Shown here: piece after piece, positions 43,430 through 52,467 of the stretch
Layout: the number at the start of each line of letters is the position of its first letter
Numbering within the stretch: the stretch's first letter is position 1
Assembly: GCA_015152475.1 (NCBI GenBank)
Contig: SUTW01000003.1
Coordinates: 62,001-126,000, forward strand
Direction of reading: 5' to 3'
DNA from: Cyanobacteria bacterium SIG30
GTDB taxonomy: Bacteria; Cyanobacteriota; Vampirovibrionia; Gastranaerophilales; Gastranaerophilaceae
Length of the DNA: 64,000 nucleotides
The notes under the pieces: generated by a model
Seen by the model: the letters and a program-made list of their open reading frames with translations, nothing else
The model's database searches: none
Told to the model about the DNA's origin: nothing
Program-made: the position numbers and the translations under genes

Positions 43430-45073
43430 ATGTCCACAGTCGAACATTTTACAAACTCTGAGGAGCTAAAAGAAATTTTTTCACCTGCAAGAGCAACAAT
43501 TACAGCGCCATTTTTTGGCAATAATGTTGAAGAAATTGCAACTGTTTCAGAAGCTTATAAATTAGCACTAAACAGTCCAGGAACAGTTGAATTAACAGGT
43601 ATGCCTGTTTATGAACCAGAAAAAATTGGTCTTCCAGCTGGCGCAAATCAACTTTTATTTAACGACGGTGCAGTTGTTGGACGTTGTGCCGCAGCTAGAA
43701 AAATTGTAGGTGAACCAAATTGTGATTTAGGATATTTGCTTCCTATCATAAGAGAAGCTGTTTACAACACAAGAGAAAAATTAATGTACAAAACTCAAGT
43801 TGTTGTTGGTCTTGAAGAAGATTTTATGATAAAAGCACATCTTTTAATCCCTGAAGGACACGAAAACGTAATGTATTCTTGGATGTTAAACTTCCAATAT
43901 ATCAACGAAACATATGCAAATATGTACCAAAATTCAAGAAAAATCAAAGAAGGCGACATTTATGTATTCTCAGATCCAGACTGGACACACCCTGATTTTC
44001 CATACGGTTTAACTTTCTTTGATCCAAAACACAACTGCGCAGCAATTTTGGGTATGAGATATTTTGGTGAACACAAAAAAGGTACTTTAACACTTGCTTG
44101 GGGCGCTGCTGCAAGAAATGGTTATGCAAGTTGCCATGGTGGTATGAAACGTTACAACCTAGCTGATGATAAATCTTTCCAAGTTGCAGTATTTGGTTTA
44201 TCAGGTTCAGGTAAATCAACTATCACCCACGCTAAACACAACAATAAATACAACATCACAGTTTTACACGATGACGCATTTGTAATTAACGTACATGACA
44301 AATACACTATTGCACTAGAACCAGCGTATTTTGACAAAACTGCAGATTACCCAATTGGTTGCGAAGATAACAAATATATCTTGACTCAACAAAATGCTGG
44401 CGCAATTTTAAATGCAGAAGGCAAATTGGTTTCAATCACAGAAGATATCAGAAATGGTAATGGTCGTGCAGTTAAATCAAAATTATGGTCACCAAATAGA
44501 GTTGACCGTATCGACCAACCAATTAATGCTATTTTCTGGTTAATGAAAGACCCAACAATTCCACCAGTTCTTAAATTGTCAGGTGCTTCACTTGGTTCTG
44601 CAATGGGTGCAACTTTAGCTACAAAAAGAACAACAGCAGAACGTTTAGCAAAAGGCGTTGACCCTAATGCATTAGTTGTTGAACCTTATGCAAACCCATT
44701 CAGAGTATATCCTCTTGAAATGGATTACAACCGTTTCAAACAACTTATTGAAGATGGCGTTGATTGCTATATCTTGAACACAGGTGATTTCATGGGCACA
44801 AAAGTTCAACCTAAACACACTCTTGGAATTATCGAAGCAATAGTTGAAGGAACAGCTAAATTCCATAAATGGGAAAACTTCTCAGATATCGAAATTATGG
44901 ATATCGAAGGCTTTGACGCTACATTTAATAATACAGAATACAAAGAACAATTCGTAAAACGTATGCAAGATAGAATTGAATTTGTAAAATCAAGAGAGAC
45001 TGAAAAAGCCGGACTTGATAAATTGCCTGATGATGCACTAGAGGCATTAGAAAGAGTTATTAAACAAGCATAA
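43430..45073 (+). CDS. pckA: Phosphoenolpyruvate carboxykinase (ATP)
   Basis: PckA interconverts oxaloacetate plus ATP with PEP plus CO2. The 547-residue protein has the ATP-type kinase loop VFGLSGSGKSTIT and following metal site VLHDDAFVI, plus the substrate arginine region RIDQPINA. Codon use here is the more regular kind of a highly expressed gene, and the AAGGAG ribosome site is strong. In an anaerobe the reaction may run toward oxaloacetate, feeding the OadGAB pump encoded nearby. Confidence 0.95.
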   Translation: MSTVEHFTNSEELKEIFSPARATITAPFFGNNVEEIATVSEAYKLALNSPGTVELTGMPVYEPEKIGLPAGANQLLFNDGAVVGRCAAARKIVGEPNCDLGYLLPIIREAVYNTREKLMYKTQVVVGLEEDFMIKAHLLIPEGHENVMYSWMLNFQYINETYANMYQNSRKIKEGDIYVFSDPDWTHPDFPYGLTFFDPKHNCAAILGMRYFGEHKKGTLTLAWGAAARNGYASCHGGMKRYNLADDKSFQVAVFGLSGSGKSTITHAKHNNKYNITVLHDDAFVINVHDKYTIALEPAYFDKTADYPIGCEDNKYILTQQNAGAILNAEGKLVSITEDIRNGNGRAVKSKLWSPNRVDRIDQPINAIFWLMKDPTIPPVLKLSGASLGSAMGATLATKRTTAERLAKGVDPNALVVEPYANPFRVYPLEMDYNRFKQLIEDGVDCYILNTGDFMGTKVQPKHTLGIIEAIVEGTAKFHKWENFSDIEIMDIEGFDATFNNTEYKEQFVKRMQDRIEFVKSRETEKAGLDKLPDDALEALERVIKQA

Positions 45074-45090
45074 GCTTAAAACAAATTCTT

Positions 45091-45120
45091 AAAAGCTCCG
45101 ATTTAATTCGGGGCTTTTAT
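45091..45120 (+). terminator. Terminator of pckA
   Basis: AAAAGCTCCGA and TTCGGGGCTTTT form a stem with one mismatch, followed by ATTTTG. It starts 18 bases after the stop codon. The region from here to 45266 also holds a TATAAT at 45190-45195 that could serve the TPR gene, with no clear -35. Confidence 0.75.
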
Positions 45121-45266
45121 TTTGTTAAAATTTAAAGAAAATAAACAAAAATCATATAAATATATCAGAATATTTTTGACGTTTAGGTTTATAATGTGAA
45201 TATCTTTAAAAAACTTGCTTTTTTTATAAAAATAATTATAAAATAAAAGAAACCTAGGAGATTTTG

Positions 45267-46025
45267 ATGAAAAGAATTTTAGCATTACTTACAGTATTAA
45301 TCATAGCTAGTTTTGCACCTTCTTTTGCAACAGATAAAATAAGAGTTAGTAAAGAAGTATATGAAGGAATAAAAAAATATAAACAAGGAAACTACGCAAG
45401 CTGTATCCAGGATATGGAAAAAGCAATGAGTATTATGGAAGATGATTCTATTCCTTTGTATTACATGGCGAATAGTTATGTTCAACTTGGTCGTCCAGAA
45501 GATGCAAAAAGCACATATCAAAAAGTTGTAGCTTTGGCAACCAATAAAGGCCTTGTTCAAATTTCAACTAAAGCTATTGAATATTTAAATGATATAGAAA
45601 ATCTTGAAAAAAGTGACGATATGAGAGAATTTATCGAATCAAGAAAATTCTTACACAATGAAGTAATCAGAAATCTTGAATCACAAGAAATTGAAAATAT
45701 TCAAAGAGAAATTAATTCAAAAAGCAACAAAGAAGACAAAATTGATTTCAATAAATATAAATACATTAACGATGCAAGTCAAAACAATATGCCAACAGAT
45801 GAAGAAATCGCGAACGCAGTTAGAGTTTTAGCGCGTGTTGGATACAATCCATATGTACAAAATGGTTTTAATTCTGATTATTTAACATTTAATGCAATGG
45901 GCGAAAATAAATCAAGTTTTGCGAATATTTTCCCATACATGATGACTCAAAATAATCAAAATCCATATACAAACCAACAATTAATGCAAACAATGATGCT
46001 AAAAAGTATGACATCTGGATTTTAG
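45267..46025 (+). CDS. Secreted TPR-repeat protein
   Basis: The 252-residue protein starts with a signal peptide (MKRILALLTVLIIASFAPSFA) and has two to three TPR-like helical pairs (YEGIKKYKQGNYASCIQDMEKAM; SIPLYYMANSYVQLGRPEDAKSTYQKVV). A charged helical part and an Asn/Gln/Met-rich tail follow. TPRs mediate protein contacts; in the periplasm they often belong to envelope or secretion assemblies. ATG 45267 is preceded by AGGAG at six bases. The next gene, also TPR-like, begins five bases after its stop. Confidence 0.8.
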   Translation: MKRILALLTVLIIASFAPSFATDKIRVSKEVYEGIKKYKQGNYASCIQDMEKAMSIMEDDSIPLYYMANSYVQLGRPEDAKSTYQKVVALATNKGLVQISTKAIEYLNDIENLEKSDDMREFIESRKFLHNEVIRNLESQEIENIQREINSKSNKEDKIDFNKYKYINDASQNNMPTDEEIANAVRVLARVGYNPYVQNGFNSDYLTFNAMGENKSSFANIFPYMMTQNNQNPYTNQQLMQTMMLKSMTSGF

Positions 46026-46030
46026 AAAAA

Positions 46031-46636
46031 TTGGAAAACTCAATTTTAGAAGCAAAAGAATATTTTTATAACAAAGAATACAAACAAGCATTAGAATTAT
46101 TTTTAAAAAAAGATAAATTTTATGAAGCTGGTTTGTGTTTTTTGTTATGTAAAGATATAAAAAACGCAAGATTTTGTTTTGAAAAAGAAAAGAAAAATCT
46201 ATTTGCAGCTTCTTGGGGCTTAAAGATTTTAGATTATATCAAAATGGAAATTAAAAAATACCCAAGTTACCTTCAGGTTCGTGCTTTTTATGAAATTTAT
46301 TTAAATTTATTTATAGAAAACGACTTAATAGATTATGCACAAAACCTAATAAATATTTATCCAAGTTTAATGAGGTCAAACCCCGAAATTTGCAAATTTA
46401 TTGCACGAGCTTTAAGTGCCACAAACTATGATGAACTAGCCCTGAATTTTACACAAAGGGCAACTCAAAATAGCTTTTTTGACCCAGAAGCATTTTTTAT
46501 TGCATCTGAAATATATGTAAAAAAACAAGAATATTCAAATGCGCTTGATGAAATTAAAAAAATCTTGGATATAATGCCAAAATATTATCCTGCATTAAAA
46601 TTAAAAGAACAAATTTTAGAAAAAATAAATCAATAA
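46031..46636 (+). CDS. TPR-like cytoplasmic protein
   Basis: The 201-residue protein has no signal peptide and is all helical, with TPR-like pairs at both ends (ILEAKEYFYNKEYKQALELFLKK; PEAFFIASEIYVKKQEYSNALDEIKKILDIMP). It starts at TTG 46031, five bases after the secreted TPR gene, so the two are co-transcribed. Its end overlaps the end of convergent nagZ by seven bases. Partner proteins are unknown. Confidence 0.7.
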   Translation: MENSILEAKEYFYNKEYKQALELFLKKDKFYEAGLCFLLCKDIKNARFCFEKEKKNLFAASWGLKILDYIKMEIKKYPSYLQVRAFYEIYLNLFIENDLIDYAQNLINIYPSLMRSNPEICKFIARALSATNYDELALNFTQRATQNSFFDPEAFFIASEIYVKKQEYSNALDEIKKILDIMPKYYPALKLKEQILEKINQ

Positions 46637-47694
46637 AGAGCTTTTTTTAATTCAATGATTCTGTTAAAAGATTTTTCAACTTGCTCTTTTTTTATTGTCC
46701 CATTTTTTAAAGCATTATTATAAATTTCATAAATTCTATCTAAATCAACATCTTCTTCGTAATTTGAAAATAGTAAAATATCAACATCAGCATTAATGGC
46801 ATTAACAATTACATCTTGCAAATTGTAATTATCCTTAATTGCTTTCATGTCAAGGTCATCCGTAACAATAACACCGTCAAAAAATTCTCTTAAAATTGAA
46901 GTTGTCTTTTTAGATAATGAAGCAGGATAATTTTCATCAATATTTTTGTTAAATACATGTGCCATCATAACTGTTTGTAAATTGTTTAAATTTGCAAGCT
47001 TTTTAAATGGCTCTAGTTCAATTTCAGACCAAGTTTCACTTACGTCAACAAAACCTTTGTGAGTATCACCAGAAATACTTCCATGCCCTGGAAAATGCTT
47101 TAAAGATGTAATAACTTTATTTTCATTATGTGCCTTAATTGCTTCTTTTGCATATTTAGAAACTACATCAGGGTCAGATGAATAAGCACGTTCGTTTTTA
47201 TTTAAAATTGAATTTTCATCAATTATCAAATCAACACAAGGCATAAAATTTATATTTATCCCATAAAAATGCAATTCGGTTGCCATAAGTTTATATTGAA
47301 TATAAGCATTATGAGGATTAACATTTGAAATTTCTTTTGCAGATTTATAATCCTTAAAACCATTTCTTGCACTCATTCTTTGTACATATCCACCTTCTTG
47401 ATCAACTGCGATAAACAAAGGAATGCCTTTTAAGTTTTTTATTTTAGATGTTTTTTCAAGTAAATCAAGTCTGCTTTTGATATCGCGTTCAAAAAGAATA
47501 ATTCCGCCAATTTTTCCTTTTTTTGCATATTTTAAGACTTTATTAAAATTAGAATCCTTGCCAAGTCCTAACATAATTTTTTGTCCAAACATTTTTTCAG
47601 CCTTGCTAGTAAAGGCAAAAGATACATTTGTAGATAAATAAAAAACAATTAAAAACAAAGTAAAAAATTTAATTTTTTGAACAAAATTAATCAT
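46630..47694 (-). CDS. nagZ: Exported beta-N-acetylhexosaminidase (GH3, NagZ-like)
   Basis: The 354-residue protein has a signal peptide (MINFVQKIKFFTLFLIVFYLSTNVSFA) and a GH3 barrel. DQEGGYVQRM, the catalytic His/Asp loop KHFPGHGSISGDTH and the nucleophile in VTDDLDMKAI are all in place. GH3 NagZ enzymes cleave N-acetylglucosamine from muropeptides; the export signal suggests activity in the periplasm rather than the usual cytosol. Translation is taken from ATG 47694, six bases after TACAAT; a TTG at 47730 would place the start inside the promoter. Confidence 0.92.
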   Translation of the reverse strand: MINFVQKIKFFTLFLIVFYLSTNVSFAFTSKAEKMFGQKIMLGLGKDSNFNKVLKYAKKGKIGGIILFERDIKSRLDLLEKTSKIKNLKGIPLFIAVDQEGGYVQRMSARNGFKDYKSAKEISNVNPHNAYIQYKLMATELHFYGININFMPCVDLIIDENSILNKNERAYSSDPDVVSKYAKEAIKAHNENKVITSLKHFPGHGSISGDTHKGFVDVSETWSEIELEPFKKLANLNNLQTVMMAHVFNKNIDENYPASLSKKTTSILREFFDGVIVTDDLDMKAIKDNYNLQDVIVNAINADVDILLFSNYEEDVDLDRIYEIYNNALKNGTIKKEQVEKSFNRIIELKKALY

Positions 47695-47700
47695 AATTAA

Positions 47701-47731
47701 ATTGTACAATAAAAAATTTTTGTAATACAAT
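47701..47731. promoter_or_regulatory. Interlocked divergent leaderless promoters of nagZ and birA
   Basis: Rightward: TTGTAC (47702-47707), 18 bases, TACAAT (47726-47731), six bases, ATG of birA. Leftward: TTGTAT (47725-47730), 18 bases, TACAAT (47701-47706), six bases, ATG of nagZ. Each -10 overlaps the -35 of the opposite promoter, so the two genes should compete for RNA polymerase. Confidence 0.65.
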
Positions 47732-47737
47732 TAAACT

Positions 47738-48310
47738 ATGTATGCAATAGAATACAGAGAGGAATTACATTCAACTAATGCTTTGGCAAAAGAGCATTTA
47801 GAGAATCTACCTCACCTTCAAGTTATAAGTGCCGACATTCAAACAAAAGGTCACGGACAATTTGAAAGAACATGGTATTCAAGCAATAAAAATGGTGGAA
47901 ATTGTTACATTTCAATCATTTTAAAACCTAAAAATACTGACAACATTGACAAAATCACAAGATACACGAGCTTAAAAGTTGCGCAAACCCTTGAAAAATA
48001 TGGTTTAAAACCAACTTTTAAATATCCAAATGACGTCTTGGTAAATGGCAAAAAAATTGCAGGGATTCTTGCAGAAAGCGTTATGATAGGGCAAATTTTA
48101 AAAGGCATCGTGGTTGGAGTTGGCGTCAATTTGAACCTTGAAGCAGAAGAAGTATTAAACATTGACCAAGAGGCAACATCCATCTTTATTGAAACCTCTA
48201 AAAATGTCAGCAAAAAAGAATTCATAGAAAATTTTATGGAACTTTTTGAACAAGATTTATGCAATCTAGATAAATATGAAGGAGAAATACTATGTTATCA
48301 GAACAAATGA
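47738..48310 (+). CDS. birA: Biotin-protein ligase (catalytic domain only)
   Basis: BirA attaches biotin to carrier lysines. The 190-residue protein has the biotinyl-AMP loop GHGQFERTWYSSNKNGGNCYISI and KYPNDVLVNGKKIAGILAE with the catalytic Lys. It lacks the N-terminal DNA-binding domain of E. coli BirA, so it is not expected to be a repressor. It also lacks most of the C-terminal domain. It overlaps oadG by 19 bases, so the ligase is made together with its probable main substrate, the biotin domain of OadA. Confidence 0.93.
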   Translation: MYAIEYREELHSTNALAKEHLENLPHLQVISADIQTKGHGQFERTWYSSNKNGGNCYISIILKPKNTDNIDKITRYTSLKVAQTLEKYGLKPTFKYPNDVLVNGKKIAGILAESVMIGQILKGIVVGVGVNLNLEAEEVLNIDQEATSIFIETSKNVSKKEFIENFMELFEQDLCNLDKYEGEILCYQNK

Positions 48311-48540
48311 TGCTTGCTTCCCAAGAAGGAATAGTAGTCACAATCGTTGGTATGGGCGTTGTGTTTGCTTTTCTTGTAACACTAATTATTTCAATGATAA
48401 TTATGAGTAAAATTGTAATTTTCTTGAATAAATTATTTCCGGTTGCAGTTGCTGAAACAGCAGTCAAAACAAAAAAAATAAATAAAACAGATGATTCTGC
48501 AATTGCAGTTGCGATTGCCGCAATTAAAAGAAAATTTTAG
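48292..48540 (+). CDS. oadG: Oxaloacetate decarboxylase gamma subunit
   Basis: The 82-residue protein has a short N-terminus, one membrane helix (GIVVTIVGMGVVFAFLVTLIISMII, about 13-37) and a lysine/alanine-rich tail. This matches OadG, the small subunit that holds OadA and OadB together and can bind zinc in other species. Identification rests on this pattern together with position directly before oadA and oadB. AAGGAG precedes the ATG. Confidence 0.88.
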   Translation: MLSEQMMLASQEGIVVTIVGMGVVFAFLVTLIISMIIMSKIVIFLNKLFPVAVAETAVKTKKINKTDDSAIAVAIAAIKRKF

Positions 48541-48564
48541 ATTTAAGTATAAAGGATAAATATT

Positions 48565-50358
48565 ATGACAAAAAAACAAATCAAAGTAATGGACACGTCT
48601 TTCAGAGATGGTTTCCAATCAGTTTATGGGGCAAGAGTTTTTGTTGATGATTTCTTACCTGCATTAAAATCAGCTGTTGATGCTGGCATCAGACATTTTG
48701 AAGTTGCAGGTGGCGCAAGATTTCAATCTCCAATTTTCTATTGCAGAGAAAACTCTTTCGAAACAATGGATAAAATCAGACAAACTGTTGGTGATGATGT
48801 TAATCTTCAAAGTTTGTCTCGTGGCGTAAATGTTGTAGGTCTTGATTCACAACCAAGAGATATGATTAATTTACACGCAAAAATGTTCAAAAAACATGGC
48901 GTTACAACAATTAGAAACTTTGACGCATTAAATGACGTTAATAATTTAATTTATTCAGGTCAATGTATAAAAGACAATGGTTTGAAACACGAAGTTACAA
49001 TCACAATGATGGAACTTCCAATAGGATGCCAAGGTGCACATGACGTTCCATTTTATGAAAAAGTTTTAAGAAATATATTAGATTCTGGAGTTCCATTTGA
49101 TTCTTTGGCATTTAAAGATGCATCTGGAACATCAAATCCAAGAAAAGTTTATGAAACAATTAAAATGGCTCGTGAAATTTTAGGAACAGATGCACATATC
49201 CGCTTCCACAGCCATGAAACAGCAGGCACAGGTCTTGCCGCTTATCTAGCTGCATTAGATGGTGGTGCAGATGGTATTGACTTGGCTATGAAACCAGTTT
49301 CTGGCGGAACTGCTCAACCTGATATTGTTTCTATGTGGCATGCACTAAAAGGAACAGAATACGACTTGGGCGTAGATATCGAAAAAATATTAGAAACAGA
49401 AGAAATCTTCAAAGAGTGTATGAAAGATTATTTCTTACCTCCTGAAGCATTAGCTGTTAATCCTATGATTATCCAATCACCTCTACCAGGTGGCGCATTA
49501 ACTGCTAATACTCAAATGCTTCGTGATAATAATTTAATGGATAAATATCCAGAAATCGTAACTGCGATGAAAGAAGTTGTTGAAAAAGGTGGTTTCGGAA
49601 CTTCAGTTACTCCTGTTTCACAATTCTATTTCCAACAAGCATTCAACAATGTTATGTTTGGAAACTGGAACAAAATCGCAGAAGGTTACGGCAAAATGGT
49701 TCTAGGTTATTTTGGCAAAACTCCATGTGCGCCAGATAGCGAAGTTGTAAAAATTGCTTCTGAACAATTAAATCTTGAACCAACTGAAGAAAAAGTTATT
49801 GATTTAAACGATAAAGACCCTTCAAAAGGTATTGAAGCTGCAAGAAAAATGCTTAAAGATGCAAATCTTGAAGAAACAGAAGAAAACATCTTTATTGCAG
49901 GTGCTTGCAAAGAAAAAGGTATTCTATTCTTAGAAGGCAAAGGTACAATTGGTGTTCGCAAAAACGAAAAAACTCAAGAACCAAAAGCTGAAGGAAACAA
50001 TGCTGAAGGCTATACAGTTAGCGTAAATAACAAAAAATATTCAGTTAAATTTGACGGCGACAAAGCAATTGTTAATGGTCAAACATATGACATTTCAGTT
50101 AAAGAAGGTATTGAAGAAACTGCAAGTTCAGCATCTTCTGGTGATGGCGAACCAATTAAGGCAGCATTACCTGGTGTTGTAATCAGAATTAATGTTGCAG
50201 AAGGCGACGAAATTGAAGAAGGCGATGTTCTTTTAGTTGTTGAAGCAATGAAAATGGAAACTGAAATCAAATCACCAAAATCAGGTAAAGTTGTTTCAGT
50301 TGGCGTTTCTGCGGGCGATCAAATTAAAACTGGTCAAACATTGGTAACTTTGGGTTAA
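48565..50358 (+). CDS. oadA: Oxaloacetate decarboxylase alpha subunit (carboxyltransferase + biotin carrier)
   Basis: The 597-residue protein transfers the carboxyl group of oxaloacetate to biotin. The N-terminal carboxyltransferase barrel begins MDTSFRDGFQS and has the modified-lysine motif AFKDASG and metal ligands FHSHETAGTG. A conserved carboxylase region follows, then a linker and a C-terminal biotinyl domain with EAMKMET (Lys563). The opening DTSFRDGFQS departs from the usual DTTLRDAHQS. OadB and OadG on either side make decarboxylation of oxaloacetate the likely reaction; a related carboxyl donor cannot be ruled out. Confidence 0.93.
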   Translation: MTKKQIKVMDTSFRDGFQSVYGARVFVDDFLPALKSAVDAGIRHFEVAGGARFQSPIFYCRENSFETMDKIRQTVGDDVNLQSLSRGVNVVGLDSQPRDMINLHAKMFKKHGVTTIRNFDALNDVNNLIYSGQCIKDNGLKHEVTITMMELPIGCQGAHDVPFYEKVLRNILDSGVPFDSLAFKDASGTSNPRKVYETIKMAREILGTDAHIRFHSHETAGTGLAAYLAALDGGADGIDLAMKPVSGGTAQPDIVSMWHALKGTEYDLGVDIEKILETEEIFKECMKDYFLPPEALAVNPMIIQSPLPGGALTANTQMLRDNNLMDKYPEIVTAMKEVVEKGGFGTSVTPVSQFYFQQAFNNVMFGNWNKIAEGYGKMVLGYFGKTPCAPDSEVVKIASEQLNLEPTEEKVIDLNDKDPSKGIEAARKMLKDANLEETEENIFIAGACKEKGILFLEGKGTIGVRKNEKTQEPKAEGNNAEGYTVSVNNKKYSVKFDGDKAIVNGQTYDISVKEGIEETASSASSGDGEPIKAALPGVVIRINVAEGDEIEEGDVLLVVEAMKMETEIKSPKSGKVVSVGVSAGDQIKTGQTLVTLG

Positions 50359-50367
50359 GGAGGAAAT

Positions 50368-51546
50368 ATGTTAGAAGAAATTATAGCAGGTTTAAAAAGT
50401 CTTAGCTCATCAACAGGGGTTGCCAATATGATTTTGCCACCTAACCCTGAACTTGAAGGTATCGCGCAATTCTTATATCAATTTGGTTCACCAATTATGA
50501 TTATAGTTTGCTTATTCTTATTGTGGCTTGGCATCAAAAAACAATTTGAACCATTACTTTTAGTTCCAATTGCATTTGGCGGACTTTTAGCAAACATCCC
50601 AGTTGCAGGAATAGCGCAAGAAGGCGGTTTATTATACATTATCTACCACGCTGGTATCCAATCAGGTTTGTTCCCATTGTTTATTTTTATGGGAGTTGGT
50701 GCTATGACAGATTTTGGCCCACTTCTTGCAAACCCTAAAATGGCATTATTAGGCGGAGCTGCACAATTTGGTATCTTTGGTGCATTGCTTTTAGCTCTTT
50801 GTGTATTTAATTTTACACTTCCAGAAGCTGCATCAATCGGTATCATAGGTGGTGCTGATGGTCCAACATCAATCTTTGTAACATCAAAACTTGCTCCACA
50901 CTTGCTTGGCGCAATTGCAGTTGCGGCATATTCTTATATGGCACTTGTTCCTGTAATTCAACCACCAATTATGAAATTGCTTACGACAGAAGCTGAGAGA
51001 AAAATCGAAATGGTACAATTAAGAGAAGTTTCTCAACGTGAAAAAATTGTATTTCCACTTGTAGTTCTTGGTCTTTGTATAATTTTATTGCCAGATGCTT
51101 GCCCTCTTTTAGGTGCTTTATGCTTTGGTAATTTATGCAGAGAATCAGGCGTTGTTGAAAGAATTTCAAAAACATTACAAAATGAATTTTGTAACATTGT
51201 CACAATTCTTTTAGGCTTATCTGTTGGTTCAAAACTTTCAGCAAACCAATTCTTAACCATTCAAACATTATTCATCTTGATTTTAGGTGTTGTTGCATTC
51301 TCTTTTGCAACAGCAGGTGGTGTTTTATTTGCAAAATTAATGAACTGTTTTTCAAAAACAAAAGTCAACCCACTTATTGGTTCAGCAGGTGTTTCTGCGG
51401 TTCCAATGGCTGCACGTGTATCAAACAAAGTTGGTTTAGAATATAACCCTAACAACTACTTATTAATGCATGCAATGGGTCCAAACGTATCAGGCGTTAT
51501 TGGTTCAGCAGTTGCAGCAGGTGTTTTACTTGCTTTATGCAAATAA
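50368..51546 (+). CDS. oadB: Oxaloacetate decarboxylase beta subunit (Na+ pump)
   Basis: OadB decarboxylates carboxybiotin and couples this to Na+ export. The 392-residue polytopic membrane protein has family landmarks [40 protein letters not shown], the re-entrant [13 protein letters not shown] loop with the Na+-site Asp, and a closing [23 protein letters not shown] precedes the ATG. The same fold serves methylmalonyl-CoA and glutaconyl-CoA pumps, but the OadA partner favours oxaloacetate. Confidence 0.96.
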   Translation: MLEEIIAGLKSLSSSTGVANMILPPNPELEGIAQFLYQFGSPIMIIVCLFLLWLGIKKQFEPLLLVPIAFGGLLANIPVAGIAQEGGLLYIIYHAGIQSGLFPLFIFMGVGAMTDFGPLLANPKMALLGGAAQFGIFGALLLALCVFNFTLPEAASIGIIGGADGPTSIFVTSKLAPHLLGAIAVAAYSYMALVPVIQPPIMKLLTTEAERKIEMVQLREVSQREKIVFPLVVLGLCIILLPDACPLLGALCFGNLCRESGVVERISKTLQNEFCNIVTILLGLSVGSKLSANQFLTIQTLFILILGVVAFSFATAGGVLFAKLMNCFSKTKVNPLIGSAGVSAVPMAARVSNKVGLEYNPNNYLLMHAMGPNVSGVIGSAVAAGVLLALCK

Positions 51547-51564
51547 TAAACAAGACAAATATAG

Positions 51565-51595
51565 AAAGCCTTGCTTAATGAGCAGGGCTTTTTTT
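51565..51595 (+). terminator. Terminator of the birA-oadGAB operon
   Basis: AAAGCCTTGCT and AGCAGGGCTTT form an 11-bp stem with one mismatch and a 5-base loop, then a run of Ts. It starts 18 bases after the oadB stop codon. Confidence 0.88.
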
Positions 51596-51633
51596 GACTT
51601 GATAAAAAATTTTGAATTCAAGAAAGTTAAATC

Positions 51634-52467
51634 TTATTTCATTCCAAGTTCAAATGTATTTTGCATAAGTTCAGCAACGGTCATAGGTCCAACCCCGCCT
51701 GGAGTTGGCGTTATATAACCTGCGATTTCTTTAACGTTTTCGAAATCGACATCGCCTGTAATTTTATTATTTTCATCCCTTGAAATACCAACATCGATTA
51801 CAACTGCACCGTTTTTAACCATATCTGCTTTAATTAATTTTTTAATACCAGTTGCAGATATAATTACATCAGCGTTTTTTGTAATCAAAGAAAGATTTTT
51901 TGTTTTACTGTGCGCTATTGTAACTGTTGCATTTTTTTGAAGCAACAAATGTGCCATTGGTTTCCCAACAATATTTGAACGACCAACAACAACACAGTTC
52001 TTACCTTCAAGGTTAATATTATATTTTTCAAGCAAATACATTATCCCTTTTGGAGTACAAGGAATCGCATAAGGCTTTTCACCCCTCAATAAACATCCCA
52101 TATTATATGGATTAAACCCATCAACATCTTTTGCAGGAATTATGGCAGATGCAAAATCATCTTCATTCAAATGTTTTGGAAGTGGCAGTTGAAGAATAAT
52201 TGCATCCGTTTCAGACTTATTTAAAATATCTATCTCGTTTAAAAGTTCTTCTTTTGAAATTTCACTTGGAAGTCTTAAAACATTAACTAAAAAACCTATT
52301 TCCTTTGCTCTTTTTTCTTTAGATGAAACATAAATCTGACTTGCAGGGTTGTCGCCAACCAAAATAACTGTTAAATGAGGTTTTTTATTAAGTCCAAAAA
52401 CCTTATTTTTTAATTCTTCAAGCATTTCGCCTGCAAGCTTTTTCCCATCCATAATAATAGCAGACAT
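51634..52467 (-). CDS. folD: Methylenetetrahydrofolate dehydrogenase / cyclohydrolase
   Basis: FolD interconverts methylene-, methenyl- and formyl-tetrahydrofolate. The 277-residue protein has the catalytic helix YVSSKEKRAKEIG with the conserved Lys, the LPLPKHL and DVDGFNPYNMG segments, the NADP-site motif VVVGRSNIVGKPMA and the C-terminal TPGGVGPMTVAELM. It is last in an operon with a CooC-like ATPase and a MetE-like methyltransferase. AGGAGG lies before the ATG and only one base separates it from the previous stop. Confidence 0.96.
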   Translation of the reverse strand: MSAIIMDGKKLAGEMLEELKNKVFGLNKKPHLTVILVGDNPASQIYVSSKEKRAKEIGFLVNVLRLPSEISKEELLNEIDILNKSETDAIILQLPLPKHLNEDDFASAIIPAKDVDGFNPYNMGCLLRGEKPYAIPCTPKGIMYLLEKYNINLEGKNCVVVGRSNIVGKPMAHLLLQKNATVTIAHSKTKNLSLITKNADVIISATGIKKLIKADMVKNGAVVIDVGISRDENNKITGDVDFENVKEIAGYITPTPGGVGPMTVAELMQNTFELGMK

